64,000 nucleotides of DNA, taken from assembly GCA_024195585.1 (NCBI GenBank), contig SWBL01000256.1, positions 1 to 64,000 of the forward strand. Reading direction: 5' to 3'. The notes under the pieces are model-generated. The model made no database searches. It worked only from the letters and a program-made list of their open reading frames with translations, and had not been told where the DNA came from. This document shows positions 31,402 to 43,700 of this stretch, in pieces. A program made the position numbers and the translations under genes. Source of the DNA: Aureobasidium sp. EXF-3400. Lineage: Eukaryota; Ascomycota; Dothideomycetes; Dothideales; Saccotheciaceae. How positions within the stretch are numbered: the first letter of the stretch is position 1; each line of letters starts with the position of its first letter.

Positions 31402-31660
31402 TCTCACTGGATCAAACCATGTTCCTGTAAGCATCTTGCATTTCTATGGCTACTGTAACCAATACCCCTTGCTTTTGGATAGGTGCGATTTCAGGAGACA
31501 ACTTATCTCAAACAAACCGACCCTCTGTACCACAGCTATTAAAATGCAAAGTCTTCTTCAAATCAATACACTGTCCAGAGAGAGCTGTTGGAGTAGGCTT
31601 ATCTCAATGGATGGAGCAACGACATTACAAGGCATCTTGCATTTCTATAGCCACCATATT
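31402..31660. repeat. Imperfect direct repeat pair, unit about 55 bp
   Basis: CTCA(C/A)TGGAT...GCATCTTGCATTTCTAT(G/A)G occurs at 31405-31455 and again at 31604-31655 (offset near 200 bp). The core GCATCTTGCATTTCTAT (17 bp) is identical. No transposon ends seen. The flanking 31025-31792 holds no gene. Confidence 0.55.
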
Positions 31661-31792
31661 CACACAACGATCTTGCTAGAGGACACGTTCGGGCACGTCA
31701 CGAAGAAAAAAAGGAAGGTGCAACAGTATCGTTGAGCCGACTCGTTCCTGCCTGCAGAAACAAGTCGGTTGATCTATGAGATCATACAGTAT

Positions 31793-33029
31793 CTATACAG
31801 GCGTCTTAACCATAGAAGAAGACGACGATGGAAGCTTAGCAGGCTCAGGCTCTGCTATCGAGTCCCCCCTGAGAAACATGGGTAATTCGGTCACCGAAAG
31901 TCTCTCATCTCGCATACTGCGCTCGAACTCTTTGGGGTTTGCCGTGAGCCAGTGTAGTACACAGACTGAGAGGAAAACTGTTATGAAGGTCAGTAAATGA
32001 GTCTTGGTAGAGGGAGAGAGAGCGCGGAGAACTTACTGTCCATATTGCACTGGGTAAAGCAAAGCCAAACATGTTCTCTTCCGCCAGTAATGTAAAAGAT
32101 GGTGGAGTTGATGACACCCCAGCCCAGAATCAAGAAAGTGCCAATCAGAGACTTGTGCGCCAAACCACGAATCCTGCAAGGTCTTGTTGAGGCAGGCAAG
32201 ACGATGCCGATTGCCGTCGAGTCGACCTCGACTAACTCGGCATCGGCGATTTTCTTGGAGCTGCCGGGTCTACCAATATGACTAATCCGATTCAAGGCCT
32301 TGCCAAAGGTGACAAAGCGTTCAGGTACTGAAGGGAATAACTCTGTACGTCTTGTACGTCGGAGTATCATGATAAAGACTGCGGTGAGTACGATATAAGT
32401 CACGATCTCGTAGACTTCGAGCGGTGCCACGACTTCTCGGGGAAGGCCCTTGCGACATCTACCGTCGTTGTTGGCCATGTATGCGACGGGGTTGAGGAAC
32501 ATCCAGATGAGCAAGAAGGTAGCAAAGATGCCCACAGAAGCTGTAGATAGAATCCAGATAGGGTCATCGCGACGGCGGAGGTAGTCCAAATTGGCGATGT
32601 GTGCTCGTTCGATAAGAAAGAGTTGAGTTGTAAGTCTGCCGGTAAAGAGGAAACCGATGCAGAAGTAGATCGCTGTTTTACAGAAACCACTGGTATGGAT
32701 ACCAACACCAGAGATGGAGATAGCTGTTATGAAGAAAGCGATCGAAACAATGTAGCTGGCGTAGACGAGAAATCGTATCCAAGAGATATGACGGATGCTT
32801 TGCCAGCGAACTTCTTTGACCCGGCGCCCTGGTAGAATATTAGAGAAACGTGCTTGATTGATATACTTAACAGTTACTTACAGAACAAATAGCAAGTAAG
32901 GAGTAATGGGAGACACGACAAGGAACTGTATATTGCTATTCCCGGTAAAGAGCTTTGTTGAGGTACTTTGGGCCCAGGCTGGTCATCTTCAAAGATAGCG
33001 AACAGACGCCTTGGAAGCAGAGCCGTCAT
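31793..33029 (-). CDS. Polytopic membrane protein of unknown function
   Basis: Exons 33029-32882, 32828-32037 and 31977-31793 encode 374 aa; both introns are short (53 and 59 nt) and phases match. Seven hydrophobic segments are visible: residues about 30-50 (IAIYSSLSCLPLLLTCYLF), 68-90, 100-120, 145-165, 180-200, 275-290 and 305-325. The third segment is followed by FLIERAHIANLDYLRRRDDP; a cytosolic loop of about 65 residues contains PGSSKKIADAELVEVD. The hepta-helical layout recalls receptor-like fungal proteins, but no known signature was found. The start at 33029 was preferred to 33152, whose extra 41 residues look non-coding; this choice is uncertain. Confidence 0.75.
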
Positions 33030-34432
33030 CGTTGTGATGATATGTGATTTGAGGGGTGACCACCAGGGTTTGTGTAGCAAGGGGAGCAAGGGGAAGGATT
33101 CGACGGTCAAGAGATCGCGTGGTGCATTGCCATTTAAGCAATGCCCCTCCAAGATCTAGAAAGAGAGGTGAACGCACCTATGCCCAATGAGAGTTTTGAG
33201 TTCAGGGTGGTTTTACATATATAGGATGATTGCATCTGGCCAAGGCCGTTAGGGACGTTGTGGTAGATGTACCGTCAAAGACCGGAGTGTACGCCTGGAG
33301 TTCAACTGGGCCCACGGAGTCATGACAGAGTGTGCAGTTGCATTAGCAGAATCCAGTGATGTCCAGACCTGTCGTGTCACGATGTGCGTGTACTGCCTTG
33401 AGGCTCGGAGTGGGCACAGGGTCTCAAAGAATTTGTCGAAGATTATTCTTCGAAAAGTTCTTATCTGTAGGAGTCGACAGGGCGTGAACGTAATTCTTCA
33501 GACAATGGCCATGTACAAAGAGTACCAGCTGTGTATCCAGAGTCCACGACAGCCCTGAGCGAGCCCTAGTGGTCCAGGGCAACTTCGGCCCGTAAGCAGA
33601 ATCGACTTGAGCACGATCTCGCTTCTGTGCCTTGACGTGCTGCGATTTTGGCCATCTCCTCGGCTTTCGCAGTCTCTCCCCGCCATCTCTGGCTCATTGG
33701 TTGTGAAATCTGTAGATATTGGTATGGTCTCAGCCTTTCCAACAAACAAGCATCGTCTGGAAGAACTGCTTCTGGGAAGCAACGATCTATGTGCAGAGTC
33801 CAGATCTCCTGGGGAATCGCAGTCATGCGTCATCGTCATTGTTGTCTCAAGTACGATCGCAATCTTGGCTTGAGAATTGTAAGCAACAAGAAGACTTCAC
33901 ATGAACATGTTTGATAAAACGTGCAACCAAAACTGACTCCGGTAAGACTTGCCACCTGACCAAGGTTGCGGTCGGCTGTCGCTTCCGCCCGCTGCACCTT
34001 CAGCTTCCGTCAAATCTTTCCCGGATAGCAACCACCGATACTATTGGAGAGATTTTTATTTGTATAACGTTAAGGGGACCCAACAAATCTCAACGGCATC
34101 GCAGCGGATTTCAGCTGACTCGGAAGGCGGAGCGGTTGACTAGACCTTGGAGATGGCGCAAGATTGTCAAACGGTCAATGAACTTGACTCGTATGGCTTG
34201 CTTTATGTACATATTCAGCTCAGCGGCGTCAACCTTTCCTCGGACCCTCGAGATATGATGTCTATAGTGGTGGATGAAAAGATATGAATTGATTGTTAAA
34301 GTGTAGATGTAGATCGCTTTTGCGTACTGATGCATTCTAAAAGCGAAGATCTAGTTAAATGGGTATCCAAGAAAACAAAGTGAAAAGTCACGCATTATGT
34401 ACATGGCAAGTAGACATGTCCAAAGAGACGAA
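33030..34432. other. Gene-poor stretch between membrane protein and ABC exporter
   Basis: 1.4 kb. Contains the promoter of the membrane-protein gene and the 3' flank of the exporter. Short overlapping frames around 33500-33900 are not supported. No repeat noticed. Confidence 0.45.
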
Positions 34433-37400
34433 CTACTGCGCCTTACCCAAGCTCTGCAGATTGACGAGCTCAAAGTAGCGTCCTCTCAGGTGCAGAAGCT
34501 CAGTATGCGTACCGGCCTCCACGACTCTTCCAGCATCGAACACGTAGATCATGTCCGCACGTTGGATAGTAGACAGACGATGTGCCACAGCAATGGTGGT
34601 ACGCCCCTTTGCTGCCTTGTCCAGTGCAGCCTGCACGACTTTTTCAGATTCGCTGTCCAGTGCAGAGGTGGCTTCGTCCAGGAGCAAGATTTTGGGATCG
34701 CGCAATAATGCTCTTGCAATTGCAATACGTTGCTTTTGTCCTCCGCTCAACATCGAACCCTTGCTGCCTACGATGGTGTCGAAAGCGTCGGGCAGAGACA
34801 TAATGAAATCGTAAATGTTGGCATCCTTGCATGCCTGCTCGATGGCTTCTTGCGGAACGTTCTCTCTGTCGGCACCGAGGAGAATATTCTCCTTGACAGT
34901 GCCCTGGTAGAGCGTAGGCTCCTGGGAAACAAGAGCGATCCATGAGCGGTAGTTGTTGACGTTGAGGCTTGAAATCTCCTTTCCATCCATGTAGACTCCA
35001 CCAGCTAAGGGATCATAGAAGCGTTCCAAAAGCTGAATAGTCGTCGATTTACCACAGCCACTGGCGCCGACAAGAGCGACGTATTGACCTGGCTTGACAG
35101 TCAAGTTCAGACCTCTAAGGACAGGCTGCTCGGGGCGAGTAGGGTAGCGGAAGTGAACATCTCTGAACTCGATATGGCCTTCTACGCTCGAGAGCTTCTC
35201 ACCATCCTCGCTCCAACTGTCAATCTCAGGCTTGCGGTCGAACAAGGCCTTGAGCTCCGCAGCGGCTTGCTTGGCTTTACCCATGTCAGGAGCGAAGGAG
35301 AAGATGGTGCCGGCAGACTGGGCGCCGAAGATGACAGCACTAAAACAGAGGAAGAACTGGAACATGTTGTACTCGCGTTTGGCGATGAGGGTTCTGAACG
35401 ATAGTTAGCGAAATCCGGACTTGAAGAAACTGGCTTGAACTTACCCTCCATACCAGAATCCGAGAGCAGTGCAACAAAAGATTAGCGACTGGGAGGCAGC
35501 ATAGAGACTGGAAGAACGCAGGATCGAGATCAGAGATTTACGTTCTTGCTCGACGAGTTGGTCGTGGTAATGAAGGTGGACGTCGTCTTCTCTGGTCAAG
35601 GAAGCGACCGTACGAATAGCAGAGGTTGCCTCACAGGCATAACTGGCAGACTTCTCATAGGCCTTCTTGGCTGTGGCCTGGAAACGAGCAAGCATCCAGA
35701 AGCGGAGGAAACCGCAAGCAAGCAGAATAGGGACGGTCGAGATACAAACCAGACTGAGCTTCCAGCCAACAGCCAGGGATACAGCGAACGCGGCGATGAG
35801 GGTGACGATGACAGAAAGGAGCGTTCCCAAAGTGACACCAGACATACCAGCCAGATGTGTAGTCTCCGTCGACAAGAACGAGGTCAGGGCACCTGCGGTG
35901 TTCTCCTCTTTGTCAAAGAACGCGATATCCTGGCGAAGCATGGTCTTGAAAGCTTGCTCACGGGCTCGGTGAACGAGTCTCTCGGAGCAAATAGCGAAGA
36001 CGTATCCCTGGACGAGGAAGGCAGTGAACTGCACGAGCGCAAGCATGAAGTACATCCAGGACCAAAAGTTCGCCTCGCGGCGAATTGTGGCCTTTTGTTC
36101 AGCGGTAATGTTCAGCCCAGAGAGAGCAGTGACAGCCTTGGCGAAGAAGACGGCCTGTGTCGGATTTCCACCTCCAGTAATGACAGAACAGATGATACCA
36201 ATCGTCATGTAGAGCCACTCCTTCTTGTTGAAGCTCGCGACGAGCTTTATGAGCGTGAACAAAGAATAGCTATGTTCGACTTCGGCCTTCTTGCTTGCGA
36301 GAGCGATACTAGACTGCGACTTGCCAGTCTGAGTGCGAGCAAGTTTGAGGCCATCCTCGGATTCTTCGCCCCTCGTAGCAATACGAGTAAGGTTCTGGTC
36401 CTTCTCATCCAAAACAACAACCTCTTCCTGATCCTTGTTCTCGTTCTCAGCGGCGATTCGCTGAGCTTCGACCAAGTTGAAATAAGCTCCGCGGTTTTCG
36501 AGCAACACATCGTGAGTGCCCTGCTCTACGATACGACCCCGAGACATCACAACAATGTTATCAGCGCCCTTAATAGTAGAAAGTCTGTGAGCAATCACAA
36601 TAGTTGTTCTGCCCAGAGCAGCTTTGTCGAGAGCAGCCTGCACGACTCCCTCGGATTTGGTGTCCAGTGCTGAAGTAGCCTCATCCAGGAGAAGAATTTT
36701 AGGGTCACTAACCATAGCTCGAGCGATAGCGATCCTTTGTTTCTGGCCCCCTGAGAGGAGAAAACCACGTTCTCCTACGTTGGTCTGATAGCCTTCAGGT
36801 AAGCCAGTGATAAAGTCGTGCGCATTAGCGAATTTGGCTGCGTTTTCAACCAGTTCACGAATTCTCTCCTCGGACTCAGACTCATGAGCAGTGCCGATCA
36901 GCCCATGACGAATATTACCAAAGATAGTGGTAGCGAACAGAGTGGGTTCCTGACTGACGAGGGAGATCTGGCGACGAAGCCAACGCAGGTTGAGACCGGA
37001 GATGTCTTGACCGTCGAGATACACAGTACCACCAACTGGGTCATAGAAGCGCTCAACAAGACCAACAATGGTGGACTTTCCTGAGCCGGATTCACCAACC
37101 AAGGCAGTTGTCTTGCCAGCGGGGACGATGAGATTGACATCCTCCATGACGGTAACTTCGGGACGAGAAGGATAGATGTGACGAATGTTACGCAGCTCGA
37201 TATGGCCCTCGACACCCTTCAGAGTCTCGCCTGATTCAGAGGCGGGATCCAGAGGAGAGACACGATCGATGGTAGCAAAAATCTTGGCTGCAGCGGCGAC
37301 ACTAGTGGTAAAGGCCTGAATGTTGGGAGCAACGTTACCAAGAGCGAAGGCTCCGATCATGATAGACAAGATGATGGTCAGAACAGTACCAACATTGATA

Positions 37401-38512
37401 CGTCCGCTGACGAGGTATCGAGAGCCCATCCAGAAAGCCAGGGAGTAGTTCAAGTAGACGTAACACATCAAGAAGCCAATCATCGATCCGGTGACAGCCT
37501 TCATCTTGAAACCCCACTTCTCAGCGACAGCAAGATGCGCATCATACGCTCTAGTCAACTTGGCTTCGGTGTTGAAAGCTTTGGCGTTTCTGATAGAGCT
37601 GATGACTTCCTCAGCGACGGTACCACCTTCAGCATACGAAGACAATGATGCCTTGTTGAATTTGACAATGAAGCCACTCATGCCGCCCATGGTGAACACG
37701 ATGGCGAAAACGGTTGACATGAGGATCAAGGTAAGTTTCCAGTCCTTGATGAACGACACTACGAAGGCAGTAACGAAGGTGGCAATGGCGGTAAGTGTCA
37801 ATCCCACCTTCTCAGAGATGCCGTCCTGAACCAGGTTGGTGTCTGAAGTGATACGGGTGGTAATCTCTCCTGCGCCGAGTTGATCGAAGAAAGCGATGTT
37901 TTGGCGGAGAATGGCTCTCAAGAAGTTCTCGCGAATCTTTCCAGAAATATGCTCACCAGTATAGAGGAATCCAGCTGTAGCAATGTACACGAACACGAAC
38001 TCTCCGATAGCCAGATAGAGGAAATACAGACTGAATCTCGATAACTCGGCATTGAAGTGTTGCGTGGTAATCTCGTTCTTGAAGAACTGGTTGAATGTGG
38101 TTGTTAGTCCTCCAAACACGATTGTCATGAGCGGCAGTAGAGCACCTCCAATAATGGAGGAGACTGCACTGAGAACCATAAGAAGTTTGTCGGTGAGTGT
38201 CGCGTAGCGGAACAACATGAAGTATGTGACTTTGACGACCGGGATGTCCAGTTGACGCTTCAATACAGCCTTCTCGTGCTCGGGCAGATGGGCGAAAGGA
38301 TCTTCTTTTCCATCATCACTGTCTTTGTCTTGCTTTCCTTCCTGGCTCTTGTATCCTTTCTCGTTCATCGGTACAGCAGGTGTTGGTGCTGGCGCGAACG
38401 GCAACGGTGCCTGGCCCAGTTGTGTCTTTTCATAGTCGGCGACTTGAACGTCAACAGTGTCGTCGCTGCTCGACACGTCTGAACTATGGTGTCTATCGTT
38501 TACAGGATCCAT
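34433..38512 (-). CDS. ABCB/MDR-type ABC exporter (P-glycoprotein-like, full-length)
   Basis: ATP-driven efflux pump of the plasma membrane for hydrophobic compounds, same class as fission-yeast Pmd1 and Aspergillus AtrD/Mdr1. Exons 38512-35445 and 35393-34433 (51-nt intron) give 1342 aa, the normal full length. Layout TMD1-NBD1-TMD2-NBD2. NBD1: Walker [10 protein letters not shown] (about 475), signature LSGGQKQR (about 587), Walker [16 protein letters not shown]2: Walker [10 protein letters not shown] (about 1132), signature LSGGQKQR, Walker [13 protein letters not shown]. All catalytic elements are intact. The N-terminal 90 residues are charged and Pro-rich. A decayed fragment of a related gene lies 0.9 kb upstream. 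Substrates cannot be predicted. Confidence 0.95.
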
Positions 38513-39369
38513 ATTGTATTTTGTGTAAGGGCTATAGCCGCCCGGGGCTTGTTGACAGTGGGGAAGAGGTGGTTCAACCTGTGTGGGGCGATGGAGTCCT
38601 GACTTGTTATGTTGTATATGATCCAGTCGAGTGATAAGGCGTCACAAAAGAGCGTGTCGAAGAAAGGAAAGGTCGGAGACACCAAATGTTTGTCGTAAGA
38701 TCAGAGGAGAAATTGGTTCTAGAAAAGGAGGATGAGCTTGGGGACGTGGTGCCTAATCTACATTTCGCTTCGCCCTTATGTTTCTACTGTACTCCGTATA
38801 TTCCTCCGTCTGGAGTATTGGTACTGTGACCCACCGTTTCTTTTGCCCCTTAGTGCGGGCGAAGGTGTAAAGAACGAGCTCAGGTGTGGGCTTGAGTACC
38901 GGACCCGCCTGTCAAACGAATCCTTCGGGATGTCTATCTTCCGAATGTGCACATCGGTCTGAGATAAGCACCGGTCCTGCCTAATCGGACAGTCTCATGT
39001 GCATTATTCGTGCTGAAAGAAGTGTTCCGCTCGTATTCTGATGCATAACCTCGTATAGAGGTCATAATCGACCTCGGTCTCTCCACTCCGACACCGTTGA
39101 GGAGAGACTCGCGTACGAATTACGCGACCGAATACGAGTACGAAGTAGACTGGAACCAAAGACAAGCGCGTTACGACGAACGACATACGACAGCATAAAC
39201 CTACTCGAAGTACTGACTAAGCTTAGCAGAGAACGTCCAGCGAGGTCGCTACCTAGAAGACTCCTGGCCGAAGGCTCCAAACGCCAGGAGAATGATATAT
39301 CTTGAGCTAAGATGCCAACTACGTCCCTCCAATCTTTGTTTTGGAGTCTGGACGGCTATATCTGACCGG

Positions 39370-39485
39370 CCTCTTCATGAAGAAGGCGATGTTCTGGCGC
39401 AGCATACTGTAGTCTTAAAGACTTATTCACGAGCTCGACGAACAAGTCTCTTGCAGAAGATGGCGAGTTGTACCAGGACGAAGAG
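39370..39485 (-). pseudogene. Relic fragment of an ABCB transporter (TMD2 region)
   Basis: The minus strand reads LVQLAIFCKRLVRRARE, then a stop where the intact gene has Gln (CAA to TAA), then after a frameshift [13 protein letters not shown]. This matches the intact exporter segment [21 protein letters not shown] ... [13 protein letters not shown] (coded at 35895-36016) in order and spacing. At DNA level the two differ at many sites, so the relic comes from a diverged paralogue, not a fresh copy. Confidence 0.8.
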
Positions 39486-39599
39486 GTCTATGGATCTATT
39501 CCCGAAGACTCGAAGGCTTTAAATGCTGAAAGGATGGTATGTTCCAGGTAATAATGGTGTTTTTGGCTTTCCAAATGTTTATGGGTCTTGTGGTTTCTC

Positions 39600-40114
39600 T
39601 TAACGAGTATACCTGACCGACCTCTCGATGGCACGTCCATTCGAGGTGCGGGCATAGACCGACACACTCCAGGAACCAGGCATCTCCTCGTCGTCAGCAA
39701 CCTCATCACCTGCGACCTCATCCGCCCCCAGGTCGTCCTCTGACTCCTCATCTACATCCGAATCGTCGCGATCGGATTCAGAATTCGAGTCCTCGGAGTC
39801 AGAGTCAAACCTGACTTTGGAATCGGCTTTGGGCTTGGAGGAGCCTGGTACCCTCTTGCGAGGGAATTCGTCTTCATCTGCTTCATCGTTGTTGTCGTCG
39901 GTGGGAGCGGCAGTGCCAGGCTTGGTTTGGGCCCTTGGTCTTGCGATCGTTGGACTTGGGATTTTAGAGGAGTCAGCAAAACGGTCTGCTCACCAAACAA
40001 TGGGTAGTAGTATTCACTAAGAAGCGACGGCTCTCTCTGGAACCATCTATAATCCAGAGATCTTTGTGCCTTTTTATAGTCTCTAGAGCTTGGTAGGAAA
40101 GGGGCGGGAGACAT
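39600..40114 (-). pseudogene. Broken acidic open frame, possible gene remnant
   Basis: From 40114 a frame reads MSPAPFLPSSRDYKKAQRSL to about 39985, where a one-base shift is needed to continue in a second frame that runs to TAA at 39600. The second part is strongly acidic (EDSNSESDRDDSDVDEESED) and ends GRAIERSVRYTR. The sharp change to a long biased frame suggests a former gene with a frameshift, or a gene with a missed intron. No family recognised. Confidence 0.35.
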
Positions 40115-40723
40115 CCTCGCAGCGCTCCATGTTGCATCTCCCAGTCTCCTCCTCGAAGGTTGAAGCTATCGAATTGTATCATAATTTCTTAAGTAGACAG
40201 GAAGCATACACTGAGAGTCGTGATATCATCAGCTTCTTATAGAGTTGTCTACCATTCAGAAAGAACTATTCATTCTTACAGCTGCCTGCGTGACATGCAT
40301 TTGCACACGAAGAGGAAGAAGTTGTGATAAATACGAGTGTACATTATGGTGCATGGATATCTTAAGGTTATTTCTTTGAGATTTTGCAAACGAGCTTGGT
40401 AGACGAGGCTAGCGATAGTCGAATGAGATTGCTACGTAAAGGGCCCCAAGAAGGCCTATGAACCCATTCCCGAAGGCTCTAAAAGATCAAACACCAGTAG
40501 CTCCCTATGCAAATACCGCTCCGCCAAACTGCTGAATAGGAAAAAAATGTCAAGAATGAAAGCAAAGCCTAAGGAGGGGGAATCGTGCGATTGTAAACAT
40601 CAGAAACAAAAACAACAAAAGGAAATCAAAGCAGTTGAAGAGAGCAGCACTAATGATTTATTGGTTCGACGCAAGCAGTACAACTTTTACAATCATCGAG
40701 CAAGGACGCCTGCATGCAGTGCT

Positions 40724-43700
40724 CTATTTTGTTGGTGAGGTGAGCTCACGCAGTTTTTCGTTCTCAATCCATTGTGAGAACGGAATGGTGTTTTCGTCGG
40801 AGGTATCATGTTCGGCAACTCTAGGAGGCGATAACGGGAGTGGAAGGTTCTCAGGCTGCATGGCGTCTCTTGCGTGCGTGTCTAACGCATCCTCCAATCC
40901 CTGGGACTCGGAGAATTTATTCGAAGCACTCCGCACTTTGTCTGATCGTGGACTGTTTGCATCAAAGTAAGAATCCAGATCATCGTCGCTCGACATGACT
41001 GTTGGGGTCGTCAAATCATGTTCAAGATTGAAAGGATCGGAGAGATGTCTGTTGCCTGCAGCAGTTGGCGTTCTGTCGGAGGGGCTGGCTTGCCATTCGT
41101 GCAATGTGGGAATTTGAACATTCATCTTTCCTGTCTCGTCCGGACTGGCAGCGTTATGGAGATGAGCAGAGGTCAGAGCCTGAGTGACATGGTATTGCAG
41201 ATTAGCGTCCGGTCCACTCTCTTCTGTACTGTTTTGTGTCGATGCAGAATGCTTTCGAGCGAGTTCGCGACGCATCTTCTCCTCTGCCCAGTCCGCCCCA
41301 AAAGTGACGACAGAAGCTTGCTTGCCATGCACCATGAATCTAGCTGCCTTTCTTTCCAGTCCTGGAGTGGAGTCGGCGAGGTCGTCACCACGACTTCCGT
41401 CTGAGCGAATAGTACTGGCACTTTCCTTGCCTCTTCGGTGACGTTGGGAGGCAGAGGTATCGGAACGGCCATCCCTCAGTGTGCGATGTAGGCTTCTCCT
41501 TCCGCTCTTGATCTTGGACGCACTCTCTGGAGTCGCATTTGAGGATTCGGGGAAACCAGCGGAAGAGTGGGTGAGGGGGGTCGCTGATGGGACCGGGTCC
41601 CGCGCAAGAAGAGCTGCTTCATGATCGCGACTGTCATAGCTTCGAGTTGGTGTCAAACGGCCGGTTCGGGAAGGGGCGTCGGAGGCCGCAGACGAAAGAT
41701 GTCTGTCTCCATCGTGCACGCTAGAAGCGACCGACAAAGCAGCGACACTGTGCTTGCGGATGACAGACTGCACAGTACTGGTAGTTGAAGGTCGACGAAC
41801 CTGTTGTGGGCTGTTGAGGTCTAGTGGACTGGTAGGCATTTGCCAGGCGTCCCCGAATCTGAGAGCGTGTTCAGGCGGTGTCTTGAAAACATCCCTGTTG
41901 AAGACGCCCTCAACCTTACCCTCCCGACTTTCTAGTCGAGGCGAGTGAGCTGGCGACTGGAGGCTTGTTTGCTGGCTCACGGCAGAGTTGATGTTCGGAA
42001 CTGTCTTTTGCAGACCACTGGTCTTGCGAGTGTTGGGCATCGGCGCTGGTAACTTGCTGTCGAAGATGTCTCCATCTTCTTGCAAATCCAGCGAAAGGAT
42101 ATCTCTGTGGCACTTGGTTCGCCAAATGTCACGTCTGATCCATTTCAAGTTGGCATCCATGCGCGCAGTCGCGTGACAAACATCTTCTCTCGTCTTGGGT
42201 TGGATGGGGGCCAGGATGAGCAGGTGCCGAGCGTTGCGCATCATGTTCTCAAGGTTTCTGATCGCATCAGTCACTTCCCTCTCCGACTCTACTATGGTCT
42301 GCAACATAATCTGTCGCCGAGCAGCCAACACCTGCCTCACAAGCTGTGGGGTAAAATCCCTCTTCTCCACAGTGACTTGTCCGTCATGTGTGATGGTCGA
42401 GCCCAAGGCAGAGCCGATAGACGCATTGACTGATGAATCGACAGATGCGGTAGAGTTGAGTCTGCCACGGCTGTTAACTGTTACATCGGTGTCTGTTCCG
42501 CCAATGAATCCACGAATTCTAACACCAGCAGATCTGAAAGCTGCAGCATAGTTAATCAGGGCAATCCAGTCGTTGACTTCAGACTCGTTCTCAGCAAGCA
42601 GAACTTCCTCTTGCCCACCGTGCCGAACCAAAGTGAAGGCATCCTTGTGCTTTAGGTAGCTGCGATCAAGCAAAGCAACAGCATCGTCAGTCTTGATGAG
42701 GGCATCTGGCTTGAAATCCTGAATTGGTGGTTTGAAAATAACAGGCGTGTTGGTGCCCTCTTGCTTGAGGTGCGTGTGGTACTGCGTCATCAACCCCTTT
42801 ACCCAAGCAACGTTCTTGAAGAGATAAAGTTGAGAACCGGTCAAGAGAGCACCCCACTCCTGCCACGGAGATCGTGTCTTCTTGCGCTTAGTCGACTTAC
42901 GCCACAAAACACCAACTTTTGTGACCTTGAGATCTACCAGTCCTATAGCTGATTCACTAGGGTTGTCGCGAGTAGCTTGAGATTCGAAAGCAGCAGGCCT
43001 AGAACGAGCAGAGATGATCTGGAGGACAGCAGTATTCACGAAAGCCTTCTGCAATTTCTTCATGTCGAAGAAGTTTGCGGTGCCCAAGTAGCTATAAGGG
43101 TCCTCCATGGTGATCGAGTCTTTGATCGGAGGGCGCAAAGTATCTAGCTTGCCATCGCAAATCAATGCGTAGGGATCGATAGGTCCGCTATTCTTCCGTC
43201 CGGGATCGGGTATGCTGCCTCGGAGCTTGCTCTTCTTTGGCTTGAAGGTGAGTAGGCGCTCTCCATTGATGTCCACTTCTTCTTCGAAATGAATAAAAGG
43301 AGTGTAGCAGATATTGTCGTAGAAGCAGCCCAGCACATCGTCTGAGACATTCTGACCGCTGGTGTTTTTGATATAGTCATGTTTCTGCATCTTTCGCTTG
43401 TTGTTTTTGTTGAAAGCATCGGTGTGCAGCATCATCAGCGAGAAAGCGACAATATAAGCTTGATCAGGCGACATGAAAACTCCAGGATTACATTCGTGGT
43501 ACCGGTCGGCAAGGGCTTGTATAACTCGATCCACTTGCTGAGTTTCTTTGGGCAATTCTGCCTCTAGAAGGAACTTGCGCAACGACATGTCGATGGGCTC
43601 TCCGAAGAAAGAAAACTTGCGGCAGTAACTTCGCAGGACAGCTTGTGCAAACGGATCGGATGATTTTGACAATATGCCCGCGATAAGACTTCGGGACACA

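Larger units (their letters stand above)
38513..40723. other. Decayed region upstream of the ABC exporter
   Basis: 2.2 kb without an intact gene. It contains an ABCB fragment (39370-39485), an open Arg-rich plus-strand frame around 39057-39297, a broken acidic minus-strand frame (39600-40114) and AT-rich filler. It looks like a graveyard of old coding sequence. Confidence 0.55.

Noticed and set aside
35546..36673. 375-codon plus-strand ORF inside the ABC exporter
   Set aside because: Antisense shadow of an intact, conserved gene; composition follows the reverse of its codons.
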